The notes beneath the pieces are model-generated. The model did not search any database. It was not told where the DNA came from and was given only the letters and a program-made list of their open reading frames with translations. 33,684 bases of DNA from Puniceicoccales bacterium. Its GTDB lineage: Bacteria > Verrucomicrobiota > Verrucomicrobiia > Opitutales > JAIRKQ01. Below are positions 7,914 to 16,710 of the stretch, in pieces; the first letter of the stretch is position 1; each line of letters opens with the position of its first letter. The position numbers and the translations under genes are program-made. Where the stretch lies: NCBI GenBank assembly GCA_031281895.1, contig JAITET010000061.1, forward strand, positions 1-33,684, read 5' to 3'.

Positions 7914-9845
7914 ATGCAACAGAAAAATGATCAAAGAAAATATTGGAAAACGTTGCTGTGTAAATTTGGCACTTTGCTTGTGATTTTTTCCGGTGTACGA
8001 TTTTTGTTTTTTTGCGGTAACTACAAAATATTTGCAAATGAGTCTCCATGGCTTATTTTTAAATCATTCGTGGTGGGGATGAGATTCGATTTGGCAACCA
8101 TTGCGATCTTCAACCTACCGGTTTGGGGATTTTGGTCATTGCCCCTAAGACTCCGTTCTTGGAAAATTTTTAATGCTTTGGCAACGGCTTGGTTTCTTCT
8201 AGCCAATTTTCTAGCTTTACTAGTCAATGTTATAGATGCAAAATATTTTTCTTTCACATTCAAAAGGATGTCAGGAGAAATATTTGAACAATCTGTATTA
8301 TTGACTGAAGATCCATCCATATATGTCCACATGTTGGTAGAATACAGGTATATCGTTCTCGGTGGTTTAATGTTAACATGTGCCCTATGTTTCGTGGCTC
8401 TTAAGCTCAGCCTGACAGACAAAACCGATAAAATTAGAAAACGAGATTTCGCCTATTCCTCTGTTTCCATAATACTATTGATCGTATGTGTCCGTGGAGG
8501 ACTGCAGCGTAAACCATTAAAACCAGTAGATGCTAATATCTATGCACCCAGCATACGGATGGCATGTTTGGTGAACAATTCGGCATTTAACATTTTTCAC
8601 ACGAGGAAGAGAGCAAGTCTACCACCATATGACTATTTCGCCGATGACGATGACAGGCTATCGAAAATATCTCCCAAACATAAAGCGGGAAAATTTTGCG
8701 ATACATGCACAGATTTTCAAGGCAAAAATGTATTCATAATTATCCTAGAAAGTTTTTCAGCGGAATATGTTGGAGCACTTGATAGGGAGTTTAAAGAATT
8801 TCCAAACACGACATTCACTCCATTTTTGGATTCCCTCATAGAAAAAAGCTATATTTTTGACGGATTTGCCAATGGGACAACGTCCATAGATGGATTAACG
8901 TCCATGGTATTAAGCATCCCTCCCCTATTCGATGCGTCATATATAACTAGTGCATACGGTGAAAATATTGTCAATTCATTGGCATCAATTTTGAAGGAGG
9001 ACGGGTATAGGACATTGTTTTTCTACGGCGGAAAAGAAAATTCTTGTAACTTTGGTAGTCTGGGAAGTAAGGCACAATTTGACGAATACTACTGCCAACA
9101 CGATTACGACGGTCCTAGTTCAAACATTAGCGGTTGGGGCGTGTATGACGATGAATTTTTTCAGTTTGTCGCAAGGAAGGTGGACAAAATAAAGCCTCCC
9201 TTTTGTTCTGTTTTGTTCTCATTGTCTTCCCACCATCCATTCTTGTATCCCCAACTATTGCACGGAAAATTTCCGAAGGGCAGTGAAAAACTACAAGAAC
9301 TCATAGCCTATACGGACTATTCCCTGCAAAAGTTTTTCGAAACGGCAGAACAAATGGATTGGTATAAGGATACGTTGTTCGTTTTGGTAGCTGATCACAT
9401 AGCTAGTCCACAACAAAAGTATTACCAAAATACCCTGGGAGGCTACTCGATTCCAATAATATTTTTTGACCCAAATGGTAAATTAATTGGAAAATCCAAT
9501 GAAGTTGCACAGCAAATCGATATTATGCCATCAATTTTTGATCTGGTTGGAAACAAAGGTAATTATTTTTCATTTGGCTCTAGCCTGTTTGACCAGAATG
9601 CTCCAAGATTCGCCATAAATCACAAAAATGGGATTTATCAGCTGATCACAAAAGATTTTGTTTGCAAGTTCGATGGTAAAAATGTTGTCGGTCTTTACAA
9701 GAGGTCAGACTTTCTTCTGGAAAACAACCTTGCTGAAGATCCGAAATATTTCGTAGAGAAAGAAAGTTTACAAGATTTTACCAAAGCATTCTTGCAACAG
9801 TATGGCAAAAGCCTTAGAAACAATGACATGGTCGTTGCCGATTGA
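7914..9845 (+). CDS. LtaS/MdoB-like phosphoglycerol transferase (sulfatase fold), paralogue 1
   Basis: A 643-residue membrane enzyme. The first ~195 residues hold about five hydrophobic segments (near 18-35, 55-75, 87-106, 146-165, 182-194). The rest is an extracytoplasmic alkaline-phosphatase-superfamily domain. Candidate catalytic residues by motif are E279 in IIILESFSAEY, the nucleophile T322 or T323 in NGTTSIDG, W408 in SGWGVYDDEFF, H440/H441 in SSHHPF, and D494-H495 in LVADHI. This is the COG1368 pattern of lipoteichoic acid synthase and of MdoB, which move glycerol phosphate from phosphatidylglycerol to an acceptor. The acceptor here is unknown. It overlaps the next paralogue and is divergent from dgkA. 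Other phospholipid head-group transferases share this fold, so the exact donor is inferred. Confidence 0.82.
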   Translation: MQQKNDQRKYWKTLLCKFGTLLVIFSGVRFLFFCGNYKIFANESPWLIFKSFVVGMRFDLATIAIFNLPVWGFWSLPLRLRSWKIFNALATAWFLLANFLALLVNVIDAKYFSFTFKRMSGEIFEQSVLLTEDPSIYVHMLVEYRYIVLGGLMLTCALCFVALKLSLTDKTDKIRKRDFAYSSVSIILLIVCVRGGLQRKPLKPVDANIYAPSIRMACLVNNSAFNIFHTRKRASLPPYDYFADDDDRLSKISPKHKAGKFCDTCTDFQGKNVFIIILESFSAEYVGALDREFKEFPNTTFTPFLDSLIEKSYIFDGFANGTTSIDGLTSMVLSIPPLFDASYITSAYGENIVNSLASILKEDGYRTLFFYGGKENSCNFGSLGSKAQFDEYYCQHDYDGPSSNISGWGVYDDEFFQFVARKVDKIKPPFCSVLFSLSSHHPFLYPQLLHGKFPKGSEKLQELIAYTDYSLQKFFETAEQMDWYKDTLFVLVADHIASPQQKYYQNTLGGYSIPIIFFDPNGKLIGKSNEVAQQIDIMPSIFDLVGNKGNYFSFGSSLFDQNAPRFAINHKNGIYQLITKDFVCKFDGKNVVGLYKRSDFLLENNLAEDPKYFVEKESLQDFTKAFLQQYGKSLRNNDMVVAD

Positions 9846-11790
9846 TCAAATCATGGATGAAAATATTCCAAATACAAAAAATCCGTTTGTTGCTCTGTGG
9901 TCGATGTTCATAATTTCCTTCCTGTTCATACTATTCGTCCTATGGCTTTCCCACGTTTCTCTTATTGCATCTTTTACAGATTTATTGAGGGGTGTGACCG
10001 CGTATAACCTATCAATGTTTGTGCGAAGAGCATGGCAATTTGATTGCCGCATTGGGGGAATGTTGATTTTCCCATTTTTCGTCATTTCCTTATTCTTTTG
10101 TAAATCGGAAAGGTTGCAAAAAAAATTATCAAAAATTTTCAAATTCGTCGTTTCGTTATTTACGTGCCTAACGGTCATCCTAGCCGTAATCGAAATTGGA
10201 TATTTTAAAGAATATAATGACAGATTTAATTTTTGGGTTTTTAATTTTCTATTTGATGATCAGAAGGCAATTCTATCGACGATTAGAAAAAGTTACAATC
10301 TATTTGGCATATCGGCGGTCATAATGCTCGTATCTGTCGGTTTGACATTTTTTTACCGGAAATTGATTTCAAAGGTCACCCTGGAAAAACATGGGAGTGC
10401 TTTGTCCATGTCAGTTTTCGCCCTATTGATGGGCATATTTCTCGTAGCTGCAGCCCGTGGTTCCGTGTCCAGACGTCCCCTTCAACAAATTGACACTGCC
10501 ATAACGGGCAACAAATTTCTCAACAAATGTGCACCAAATGCGTACTATGCCATATATTTTGCGTGGAAGGATTTTCTGCATTCGAATAATATCAAATGCA
10601 TAAAAAGGTCATGCTCCCAAGAACATGTGCGGGCGGCATTAACGCTTTTAAGATCTCCGACCGATGACGTTAACAAGTTTATCTCCCGTACTGCAAGTGG
10701 TACAAAATTGTCCAGGAAACCAAAACATATTTTTTTGATAGTTATGGAAAGCCAGGATAATTGGCCATTTCTACCTGAAAATATCGAATTAAACCTATGT
10801 CCAAATCTCGCGAGGCTAGCCAAGGAGGGCCTATATTTCAAAAATTTTGTTCCTACCGGACAGGGGACGATGTCTGCCATAGCCGTACAAATGTGTAATT
10901 ATCCCAACATGGGTTTTCTAATCAATTGTTCCGAAAATGGGCTAAAAAATTGCGAACTATCCGTGGGGACCCTATTTCAAAGGTTGGGCTATGGGACAAA
11001 TTTTTACTATGCCGGATATTTGAGCTGGCAACGCATAGATCGATTTGCACCCATACACGGCTATCAGCATTGCTATGGTGGAGATGTAATGGGGACCTAC
11101 GAAGGAAATGAATGGGGAGTGAACGACGGGGATCTTTTTGCATTTATAGAAAGGAATTTTTCCCCGAATACGGATAGTTTCAACTTGATTTTGACGGCTT
11201 CCAACCATCCACCCTATAGCGTTGATCTGGCTACCGAAGGTGTTCCTCTGAAACACATCGCTAAATTTGTCAACGATCCAAAAAGGGTAAAATATCTAGG
11301 CCATGCTTGGTATGCGGATAGGTGTGTGGGAAACTTTATAGATGCCATTGAAAAGCTCACCGACGATGCCATATTTGTGATAACCGGTGATCATTTTTCA
11401 CGAAAACACCGCAGATCACAATTTTCTCTGTTCGATGGATGGACAGTCCCCCTAATTATATATGGAAAGAACTTTAATGGGGAATTGAAAAGATATTCAG
11501 TCCATGCTGGTAGCCAGGTTGACATTGTTCGGACGATAGTTGAATTGGTCGCGGGAAAAGGTTTCGACTATGCAAGTTTTGGCAAAGATCTACTGTCCGA
11601 TGAGGAAATTTGCGAAGGCTATTGCACGGAAGTTACCATAACTGACAAATACATTGTGACCAATGATAATAAAAACGTTGAGATGATTTCGAATTATTCA
11701 ACATCGGTAAGTGAAAGCGAACGGGAATGTGCCATATCCCGAAATCGCGCATGGCAAACGCTCGCAAAGTGGAAATTTTTCCATTTCTAA
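9802..11790 (+). CDS. LtaS/MdoB-like phosphoglycerol transferase (sulfatase fold), paralogue 2
   Basis: A second enzyme of the same superfamily, up to 662 residues. It has an N-terminal set of hydrophobic segments (near 31-50, 86-100, 113-132, 167-185, 203-218) and then the catalytic domain. Motifs by position from base 9802: E316 in VMESQDNW, nucleophile T356 in TGQGTMSA, W438 in NEWGVNDGD, H469 in ASNHPPY, D530-H531 in ITGDHF. The TGQGTMS site is closer to classical LtaS than the GTTS site of its neighbour, so the two probably differ in acceptor or reaction step (initiase/elongase type). The longest frame overlaps paralogue 1 by 44 bases; ATGs at 9823 and 9853 are alternative starts, with no clear ribosome site to decide. 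Confidence 0.82.
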   Translation: MAKALETMTWSLPIDQIMDENIPNTKNPFVALWSMFIISFLFILFVLWLSHVSLIASFTDLLRGVTAYNLSMFVRRAWQFDCRIGGMLIFPFFVISLFFCKSERLQKKLSKIFKFVVSLFTCLTVILAVIEIGYFKEYNDRFNFWVFNFLFDDQKAILSTIRKSYNLFGISAVIMLVSVGLTFFYRKLISKVTLEKHGSALSMSVFALLMGIFLVAAARGSVSRRPLQQIDTAITGNKFLNKCAPNAYYAIYFAWKDFLHSNNIKCIKRSCSQEHVRAALTLLRSPTDDVNKFISRTASGTKLSRKPKHIFLIVMESQDNWPFLPENIELNLCPNLARLAKEGLYFKNFVPTGQGTMSAIAVQMCNYPNMGFLINCSENGLKNCELSVGTLFQRLGYGTNFYYAGYLSWQRIDRFAPIHGYQHCYGGDVMGTYEGNEWGVNDGDLFAFIERNFSPNTDSFNLILTASNHPPYSVDLATEGVPLKHIAKFVNDPKRVKYLGHAWYADRCVGNFIDAIEKLTDDAIFVITGDHFSRKHRRSQFSLFDGWTVPLIIYGKNFNGELKRYSVHAGSQVDIVRTIVELVAGKGFDYASFGKDLLSDEEICEGYCTEVTITDKYIVTNDNKNVEMISNYSTSVSESERECAISRNRAWQTLAKWKFFHF

Positions 11791-11889
11791 AATTTGTCAT
11801 CCGTTGTTGTTTCCGTAAACCAATCTTTCATTGTTGTGTATTTCGTGGTTCAAGTTGTCAAAGAAAGTGCGGTTTTTCATAAAAAATAC

Positions 11890-11918
11890 TTGCTTTGTCG
11901 ATGACTTTTAATTCTACT
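11890..11918 (+). promoter_or_regulatory. Candidate promoter of the ribosomal superoperon
   Basis: TTGCTT at about 11890, a 17-base spacer, then TCTACT lies ahead of rpsL in the ~165-base gap after the transferase genes. The match to sigma-70 boxes is partial (the -10 box matches 4 of 6). The position, just before a long co-directional block, is the main support. Confidence 0.3.
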
Positions 11919-11954
11919 CACATGGAAATTAGAAAAGTAAACAGGGGTAATTGA

Positions 11955-12332
11955 ATGCCAACGATTAATCAGTTGATAAAAAGACCTCGCGTTCGAAAGA
12001 TTGCGAAAACTAAAGCTCCATCCCTTGATCAAAATCCATTCAGGCGGGGAACGTGTATTCAGGTCATGACGCGTACGCCGAAAAAGCCGAACTCAGCCGT
12101 ACGAAAAGTCACAAAAGTTCGTTTGACAAATGGGAATGAAGTCATTGCTTATATCCCCGACGAAGGACATAAGTTGCAAGAGCACAGTGTGGTTTTGGTT
12201 CGTGGAGGACGTGTAAAAGATTTGCCGGGTGTGAGGTATCACGTTGTGCGTGGGGCCCTTGACTGTTCGGGTGTTGAAAAACGTCGCAGAAGTCGTTCGA
12301 AGTATGGAGTTAAACGCCCTAAACAGAAGTAA
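11955..12332 (+). CDS. rpsL: 30S ribosomal protein S12
   Basis: A decoding-centre protein of the small subunit, 125 residues, usual length. MPTINQLIKRPR at the start and TRTPKKPNSAVRKV around residue 39 are diagnostic. Both lysines linked to streptomycin sensitivity are unaltered (K in PKKPNS and K in RVKDLPG). First gene of the translation block; AGGGG lies 7 bases before the ATG. Confidence 0.98.
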   Translation: MPTINQLIKRPRVRKIAKTKAPSLDQNPFRRGTCIQVMTRTPKKPNSAVRKVTKVRLTNGNEVIAYIPDEGHKLQEHSVVLVRGGRVKDLPGVRYHVVRGALDCSGVEKRRRSRSKYGVKRPKQK

Positions 12333-12353
12333 TTTTAACCGAGGAATGATAAA

Positions 12354-12827
12354 ATGTCTCGTAGAAGAAAAGCTATAAAGCGCCAAATTGAAAAGGACCC
12401 ACGCTATGGCAATGCGTTGATTTCCCAGCTAGTTAATATGATTATGCAGAGAGGGAAAAAGAATCTAGCTAGGTCCATAGTCTATGGTGCCGTTGAACGC
12501 GTTGGTGAAAAGCTTGGGAAAGGCGACCCCATTGATTTACTTTTGGGAGCCCTTGAAAATTCAAGGCCAAAGGTGGAAGTAAAAAGCCGGCGTGTTGGTG
12601 GAGCGACCTATCAAATTCCTGTGGAAATACCTTATGAGCGTCAACATTCACTGGTATTTCGGTGGATGATTGAATTTGCACAAACGAGGAAGGGATTACC
12701 TATGGATGAAGCATTGGCACAGGAAATTGTGGATGCTTATAATAATACTGGTTCCGTTGTGAAAAAAAAGGATGATGTTCAACGTATGGCACAGGCAAAT
12801 CGTGCATTTGCACATTTACGTTGGTAG
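12354..12827 (+). CDS. rpsG: 30S ribosomal protein S7
   Basis: Organises the head of the small subunit by binding the 3' domain of 16S rRNA. 157 residues, normal size. The sequence runs from MSRRRKAIKR through KVEVKSRRVGGATYQIPVEI, the conserved rRNA-binding stretch, to AFAHLRW. It sits 21 bases after rpsL, with GAGG a short way before the ATG. In E. coli S7 represses its own operon; no equivalent site can be claimed here. Confidence 0.98.
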   Translation: MSRRRKAIKRQIEKDPRYGNALISQLVNMIMQRGKKNLARSIVYGAVERVGEKLGKGDPIDLLLGALENSRPKVEVKSRRVGGATYQIPVEIPYERQHSLVFRWMIEFAQTRKGLPMDEALAQEIVDAYNNTGSVVKKKDDVQRMAQANRAFAHLRW

Positions 12828-12843
12828 AGATAGGGATGTAGGT

Positions 12844-14991
12844 ATGGCAAAGGAAATTTCAAATGTTAATTCTAAAAATCGCGGTACTCCATTGGAATAT
12901 ACGCGTAATATTGGAATCGCCGCACACATAGATGCTGGCAAGACCACAACGACCGAACGAATTTTATTCTATACGGGTGTTGTTCATAAGATAGGGGAAG
13001 TTCACGAGGGAACGACGGTTACCGACTGGATGGAACAGGAAAAGGAACGGGGAATAACGATTACATCGGCTGCTATTTCATGCGGGTGGAGCACTAAAGA
13101 GGGTCCATACGCTAATATTAAACATCGAATTAATTTGATAGATACCCCAGGACACGTTGACTTTACTGCGGAGGTGGAACGTTCGCTACGTGTTCTCGAT
13201 GGGGCGGTTGCTGTTTTTTGTGGTGTGGCTGGAGTACAGCCGCAATCTGAAACTGTCTGGCGGCAGATGGACAAGTATAGTGTACCACGCATTGCGTTTA
13301 TCAACAAGATGGACAGGGTTGGAGCTGATTTTTTAGGAGCGATTCGAGATATCCGTGAAAAGTTGGGAGGGAATGCCCACCCACTATTTTTGAACATTGG
13401 GGCCGGAGAGAAACTATGCGGACTAGTTGACCTGGTAAAAATGTGTGCCTATGTCTACCGTGAAGATTCGATAAACGGCGTACAGTACGATACGGTAGAC
13501 ATTCCCGCCGATATGATGGCAGAGGCTAAGCAATATCGGGAATCGTTGATCGAAGTATTGGCAGATTTTGATGACACGATTGCGGAGAAGTACTTGGAAG
13601 GTCAGCCGATGGAAGAAGATGAGTTGCGTATTGCCATAAGAAAGGCAACTTTGTCGATGAAATTTATCGGGGTTATTCCGGGAAGTGCCTTTAAAAATAA
13701 AGGAGTTCAGATGTTGCTTGATGCCGTCGTGAATTACCTTCCAAGTCCCTTGGACTTGCCTCCAGTTAAGGCGTTTAAAGATGATGATAGCAACGAAGAA
13801 ACATCAATTGTTCCGGACGATGGGGCTAAGGTTGCTGCTCTGGCATTCAAATTGATGACCGATCCATTCGTTGGGAAATTGATCTTTTGCCGCGTATACG
13901 CTGGTCAATTGAAAAAAGGCGAAGTGGTTTATAACCCTCGTACGAGGAAATCCGAACGGGTGAGTCGCCTTATTTTGATGAAAGCAGATGCGCGGGAGGA
14001 TATAGATGTTGCCTATTCCGGTGATATTTGTGCGGTCATTGGAATTAGAGGCGTAGTAACAGGAGATACTCTGTGCGATAAGGCCCTTGACCTGGTTCTT
14101 GAACCACCAACGTTTCCAGATCCTGTCATTAGCATGTCCATAGAACCGAAATCAAAGGCAGATCAAATGAAATTGTCGTTGGGGCTTCAAAGATTGGCGG
14201 AGGAGGATCCGACCTTTAGGGTTTCCAGTAATCAGGAAACAGGGCAAACAATTATTTCCGGCATGGGAGAATTGCATCTAGATATTATAAGAGACCGTTT
14301 ATTTAGAGAATTTAAAGTTGAGGCCGATGCAGGACGACCGCAGATTGCCTATCGCGAAACGATTACGACCGAAGCGATCGGCGAAGGGAAATTTATTCGA
14401 CAATCCGGAGGCCGTGGACAATACGGCCATGCGATCATTAAACTTGAACCAGCTGAAAAAGGCAAGGGCGTGGAGGTTATCAATGAAATTGTTGGCGGTG
14501 TCATTCCGAAGGAATACATTAAGCCTACCCAGGAAGGCATTTTGGAAGGGGCACAGACGGGGGTCATTGCAGGCTATCCGGTCGTAGATTTCATCGCCAG
14601 AATTGTTGACGGTAGTTTTCACGAAGTTGATTCTTCGGAAATGGCGTTTAAAATGGCTGGCATTTTCGGTTTCAAAGAAGCAATGCGCAAGGCAAATCCA
14701 ATCCTACTCGAGCCCATCATGCGTGTCGACGTTGCCACGCCGGAAGAATATCAAGGGGATATTGTCGGGGATTTAAATCGGCGACGTGGGCAAATTCAAG
14801 GAATAGAGACAAAGAATCATCTCACGGCGATTTGTGCATTTGTTCCGCTCGAAATGATGTTTGGGTATGCGACGGATGTCCGTTCATTGTCAAAGGGACG
14901 AGCAACATATACCATGGAACCTTCCCACTTTGAACAGGTGCCAACTAATCTATTGGCAAAAATTATTGAAAACTCTACGGGAAATAGATAG
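12844..14991 (+). CDS. fusA: Elongation factor G
   Basis: The GTPase that drives ribosomal translocation. The ATG at 12844 (MAKEISNVNS) is preferred over an in-frame start at 12772 that would overlap rpsG, giving 715 residues, close to the family norm. G1 is AHIDAGKTTTTERIL, G3 DTPGHVDF, G4 NKMD, and GMGELHLDI marks domain III. The following gene is rpsJ; no tuf gene lies between them, unlike in E. coli and many other bacteria. The ribosome-rich location and completeness argue this is the housekeeping EF-G. Confidence 0.97.
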   Translation: MAKEISNVNSKNRGTPLEYTRNIGIAAHIDAGKTTTTERILFYTGVVHKIGEVHEGTTVTDWMEQEKERGITITSAAISCGWSTKEGPYANIKHRINLIDTPGHVDFTAEVERSLRVLDGAVAVFCGVAGVQPQSETVWRQMDKYSVPRIAFINKMDRVGADFLGAIRDIREKLGGNAHPLFLNIGAGEKLCGLVDLVKMCAYVYREDSINGVQYDTVDIPADMMAEAKQYRESLIEVLADFDDTIAEKYLEGQPMEEDELRIAIRKATLSMKFIGVIPGSAFKNKGVQMLLDAVVNYLPSPLDLPPVKAFKDDDSNEETSIVPDDGAKVAALAFKLMTDPFVGKLIFCRVYAGQLKKGEVVYNPRTRKSERVSRLILMKADAREDIDVAYSGDICAVIGIRGVVTGDTLCDKALDLVLEPPTFPDPVISMSIEPKSKADQMKLSLGLQRLAEEDPTFRVSSNQETGQTIISGMGELHLDIIRDRLFREFKVEADAGRPQIAYRETITTEAIGEGKFIRQSGGRGQYGHAIIKLEPAEKGKGVEVINEIVGGVIPKEYIKPTQEGILEGAQTGVIAGYPVVDFIARIVDGSFHEVDSSEMAFKMAGIFGFKEAMRKANPILLEPIMRVDVATPEEYQGDIVGDLNRRRGQIQGIETKNHLTAICAFVPLEMMFGYATDVRSLSKGRATYTMEPSHFEQVPTNLLAKIIENSTGNR

Positions 14992-15006
14992 AGGAGGATT
15001 TGTTAT

Positions 15007-15348
15007 ATGACAACAAAAAAAACCAAATCAACTACGAAGCAAAAAATTAGAATAAAGCTAAAAAGTTTTGACTATCGTTTGGCCGACCAAGCTGGTATCG
15101 ACATCGTCGAGGCTGCCAAACATTCCGGTGCCCATGTATCTGGACCGATCCCGCTGCCAATGAATATTAAAAAATTTTGTGTCAATAGGTCGCCACACGT
15201 TAACAAAAAATCCTCGGATCAATTTGAAATAAGGTCCCATTGCAGGCTCATTGACATTTTTGAGCCAACGGCCGATACCGTTGATTCACTAAAAAAATTA
15301 AATCTACCGGCAGGTGTTGAAATAAAAATTGATTTAATGGCTGCCTAA
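15007..15348 (+). CDS. rpsJ: 30S ribosomal protein S10
   Basis: A small-subunit head protein, also a partner of NusB in antitermination in other bacteria. 113 residues; about 10 more than E. coli S10 because of a Thr/Lys-rich N-terminal stretch (TTKKTKSTTKQ). The core IRIKLKSFDYRLAD, the loop GPIPLP, and the SPHVNKKSSDQFEIRSHCR block are diagnostic. It follows fusA by 15 bases with a strong GAGGAGG 9 bases before the ATG. Confidence 0.97.
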   Translation: MTTKKTKSTTKQKIRIKLKSFDYRLADQAGIDIVEAAKHSGAHVSGPIPLPMNIKKFCVNRSPHVNKKSSDQFEIRSHCRLIDIFEPTADTVDSLKKLNLPAGVEIKIDLMAA

Positions 15349-15364
15349 TTGAAATTTGTGCTTG

Positions 15365-15395
15365 CATTTTAACCAATGTAAGAATTATAGGAACT
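15365..15395 (+). promoter_or_regulatory. Candidate promoter before rplC
   Basis: In the ~70-base gap between rpsJ and rplC, TTGCAT (about 15363) and TATAGG or TTATAG lie 17-18 bases apart. This is the largest gap within the str-S10 part of the block, so an internal promoter is plausible. The boxes are imperfect. Confidence 0.25.
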
Positions 15396-15418
15396 AAATC
15401 TAAAGCAGGGGTAAAAGC

Positions 15419-16072
15419 TTGCCGCTTAGTATGAAAGAAAAAAAGAGAAACATTTTAATGATAGGCAAAAAGGCTGGTATGACGCAGTTGTATAATGCGG
15501 CAGGTGTTTTAGTACCCGTCTCCGTCGTTGAGATGTGTAGAACGATTATTACCAACGTTAAAACCGTAGATTCCAGCGGTTATTCTGCCGTTCAATTTGG
15601 ATTTTTTGGAAAAAAAGCTGGGGGGAAGGTTGATGGGAAAAAAGAACTTCCCGCTTTCGATATATTGAAAGAGCTTAGAGTGGATGATGTCGGTTTATAC
15701 GAAGTTGGAACGAGTGTGGACGTTGATGAGTTTGCGAAAGGTGAACTTGTGGACGTAATAGGAAAAACGAAGGGTAAGGGTTTCCAAGGGGTTATGAAGC
15801 GCCATGGGTTTTCCGGTGGACCTGCTTCCCATGGATCCATGTTTCATAGGCGAGGGGGATCCTATGGTCAACGCCAATGGCCCGGCCATGTTTTTAAAGG
15901 GCGCAAGATGCCTGGTCACACCGGCAATGAGCGTCGTACCGTACAAAATTTAGAAATCGTAGATACAAATGTCGAAAAACAATTGTTAATCATCAAAGGG
16001 AGCTTTCCGGGAACGAAGGATGGATATATTGTTGTTCGCCGTGCTAAAAAGTCATTGGAGGGAAAAAAATGA
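15419..16072 (+). CDS. rplC: 50S ribosomal protein L3
   Basis: An early assembly protein of the large subunit that reaches towards the peptidyl transferase centre. About 217 residues. IGKKAGMTQLY near the N-terminus and the long-loop pattern MKRHGFSGGPASHGSMFHR through GHTGNERRTVQN are diagnostic. Start choice: TTG at 15419 has AGGGG exactly 7 bases upstream, the same layout as rpsL, while ATG at 15431 and 15458 are in frame but badly spaced from it. Its stop overlaps the rplD start by 4 bases. Confidence 0.96.
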   Translation: MPLSMKEKKRNILMIGKKAGMTQLYNAAGVLVPVSVVEMCRTIITNVKTVDSSGYSAVQFGFFGKKAGGKVDGKKELPAFDILKELRVDDVGLYEVGTSVDVDEFAKGELVDVIGKTKGKGFQGVMKRHGFSGGPASHGSMFHRRGGSYGQRQWPGHVFKGRKMPGHTGNERRTVQNLEIVDTNVEKQLLIIKGSFPGTKDGYIVVRRAKKSLEGKK

Positions 16073-16704
16073 AGCTAAATTTCTATAGCAGTGATTTTTC
16101 TTCCCATTCAGAAAGTGACATCCCTGGTCTTATATCTTTGGATGGGGACAGGGGCGTTTCTGCATTAAAACAATATTTGGTTGCCCTGGAGGCTAATTTA
16201 CGGCAAGGGAATGCTTGTACAAAAGACAGAGGTGATGTTTCTGGGACCGGGAAAAAACCATATCGTCAGAAAGGAACAGGTATGGCACGCCAGGGGTCAA
16301 AGCGTAGTCCGATTTGGGCAGGTGGTGGTGTCGTATTTGGACCGAAACCCCGAGATTATTCGCAAAAGATCAACAAACGGGTGAAACGTCTCGCACTTAT
16401 GCGAGCTTTATCTGATAAAGCCTCCGAAGGAACTCTATCCGTGGTCGATAGACTGACCTGCGATGAACCGAAAACGAAAAAGTTCAACATTTTGCTAGAA
16501 AAGGCATTCCAAGGCGGTTCCATTTTATTTGTCGATGATAGTTTTAATGCAAATTTTGTTTTAGCATCCAGAAATATCGAGCGTGTGTTTATGATTGACA
16601 GTAATTCGCTGAATGCGTTTGATGTAGTGCGCCATGGAAACGTTATAATCAGTGACAATGCAATAAAGACTGTCATTTCACGTCTAACCGACAGAGAGGA
16701 GTAA
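16069..16704 (+). CDS. rplD: 50S ribosomal protein L4
   Basis: A large-subunit protein whose extended loop lines the exit tunnel. 211 residues. The loop signature GTGKKPYRQKGTGMARQGSK with RSPIWAGGGVVFGPKPRDY at about 60-105 is unmistakable. It starts within the rplC stop codon (ATGA), implying coupled translation. In E. coli L4 controls the S10 operon by attenuation; no leader of that type is evident here. Confidence 0.97.
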   Translation: MKLNFYSSDFSSHSESDIPGLISLDGDRGVSALKQYLVALEANLRQGNACTKDRGDVSGTGKKPYRQKGTGMARQGSKRSPIWAGGGVVFGPKPRDYSQKINKRVKRLALMRALSDKASEGTLSVVDRLTCDEPKTKKFNILLEKAFQGGSILFVDDSFNANFVLASRNIERVFMIDSNSLNAFDVVRHGNVIISDNAIKTVISRLTDREE

Positions 16705-16710
16705 AATTAA

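Noticed and set aside
11791..11954. A ribosomal-protein leader or riboswitch before rpsL
   Set aside because: No convincing stem-loop set; only a weak promoter candidate could be supported.
12772..12843. An upstream start for fusA overlapping rpsG
   Set aside because: The extra residues do not belong to EF-G, and the MAKE start at 12844 fits the family.
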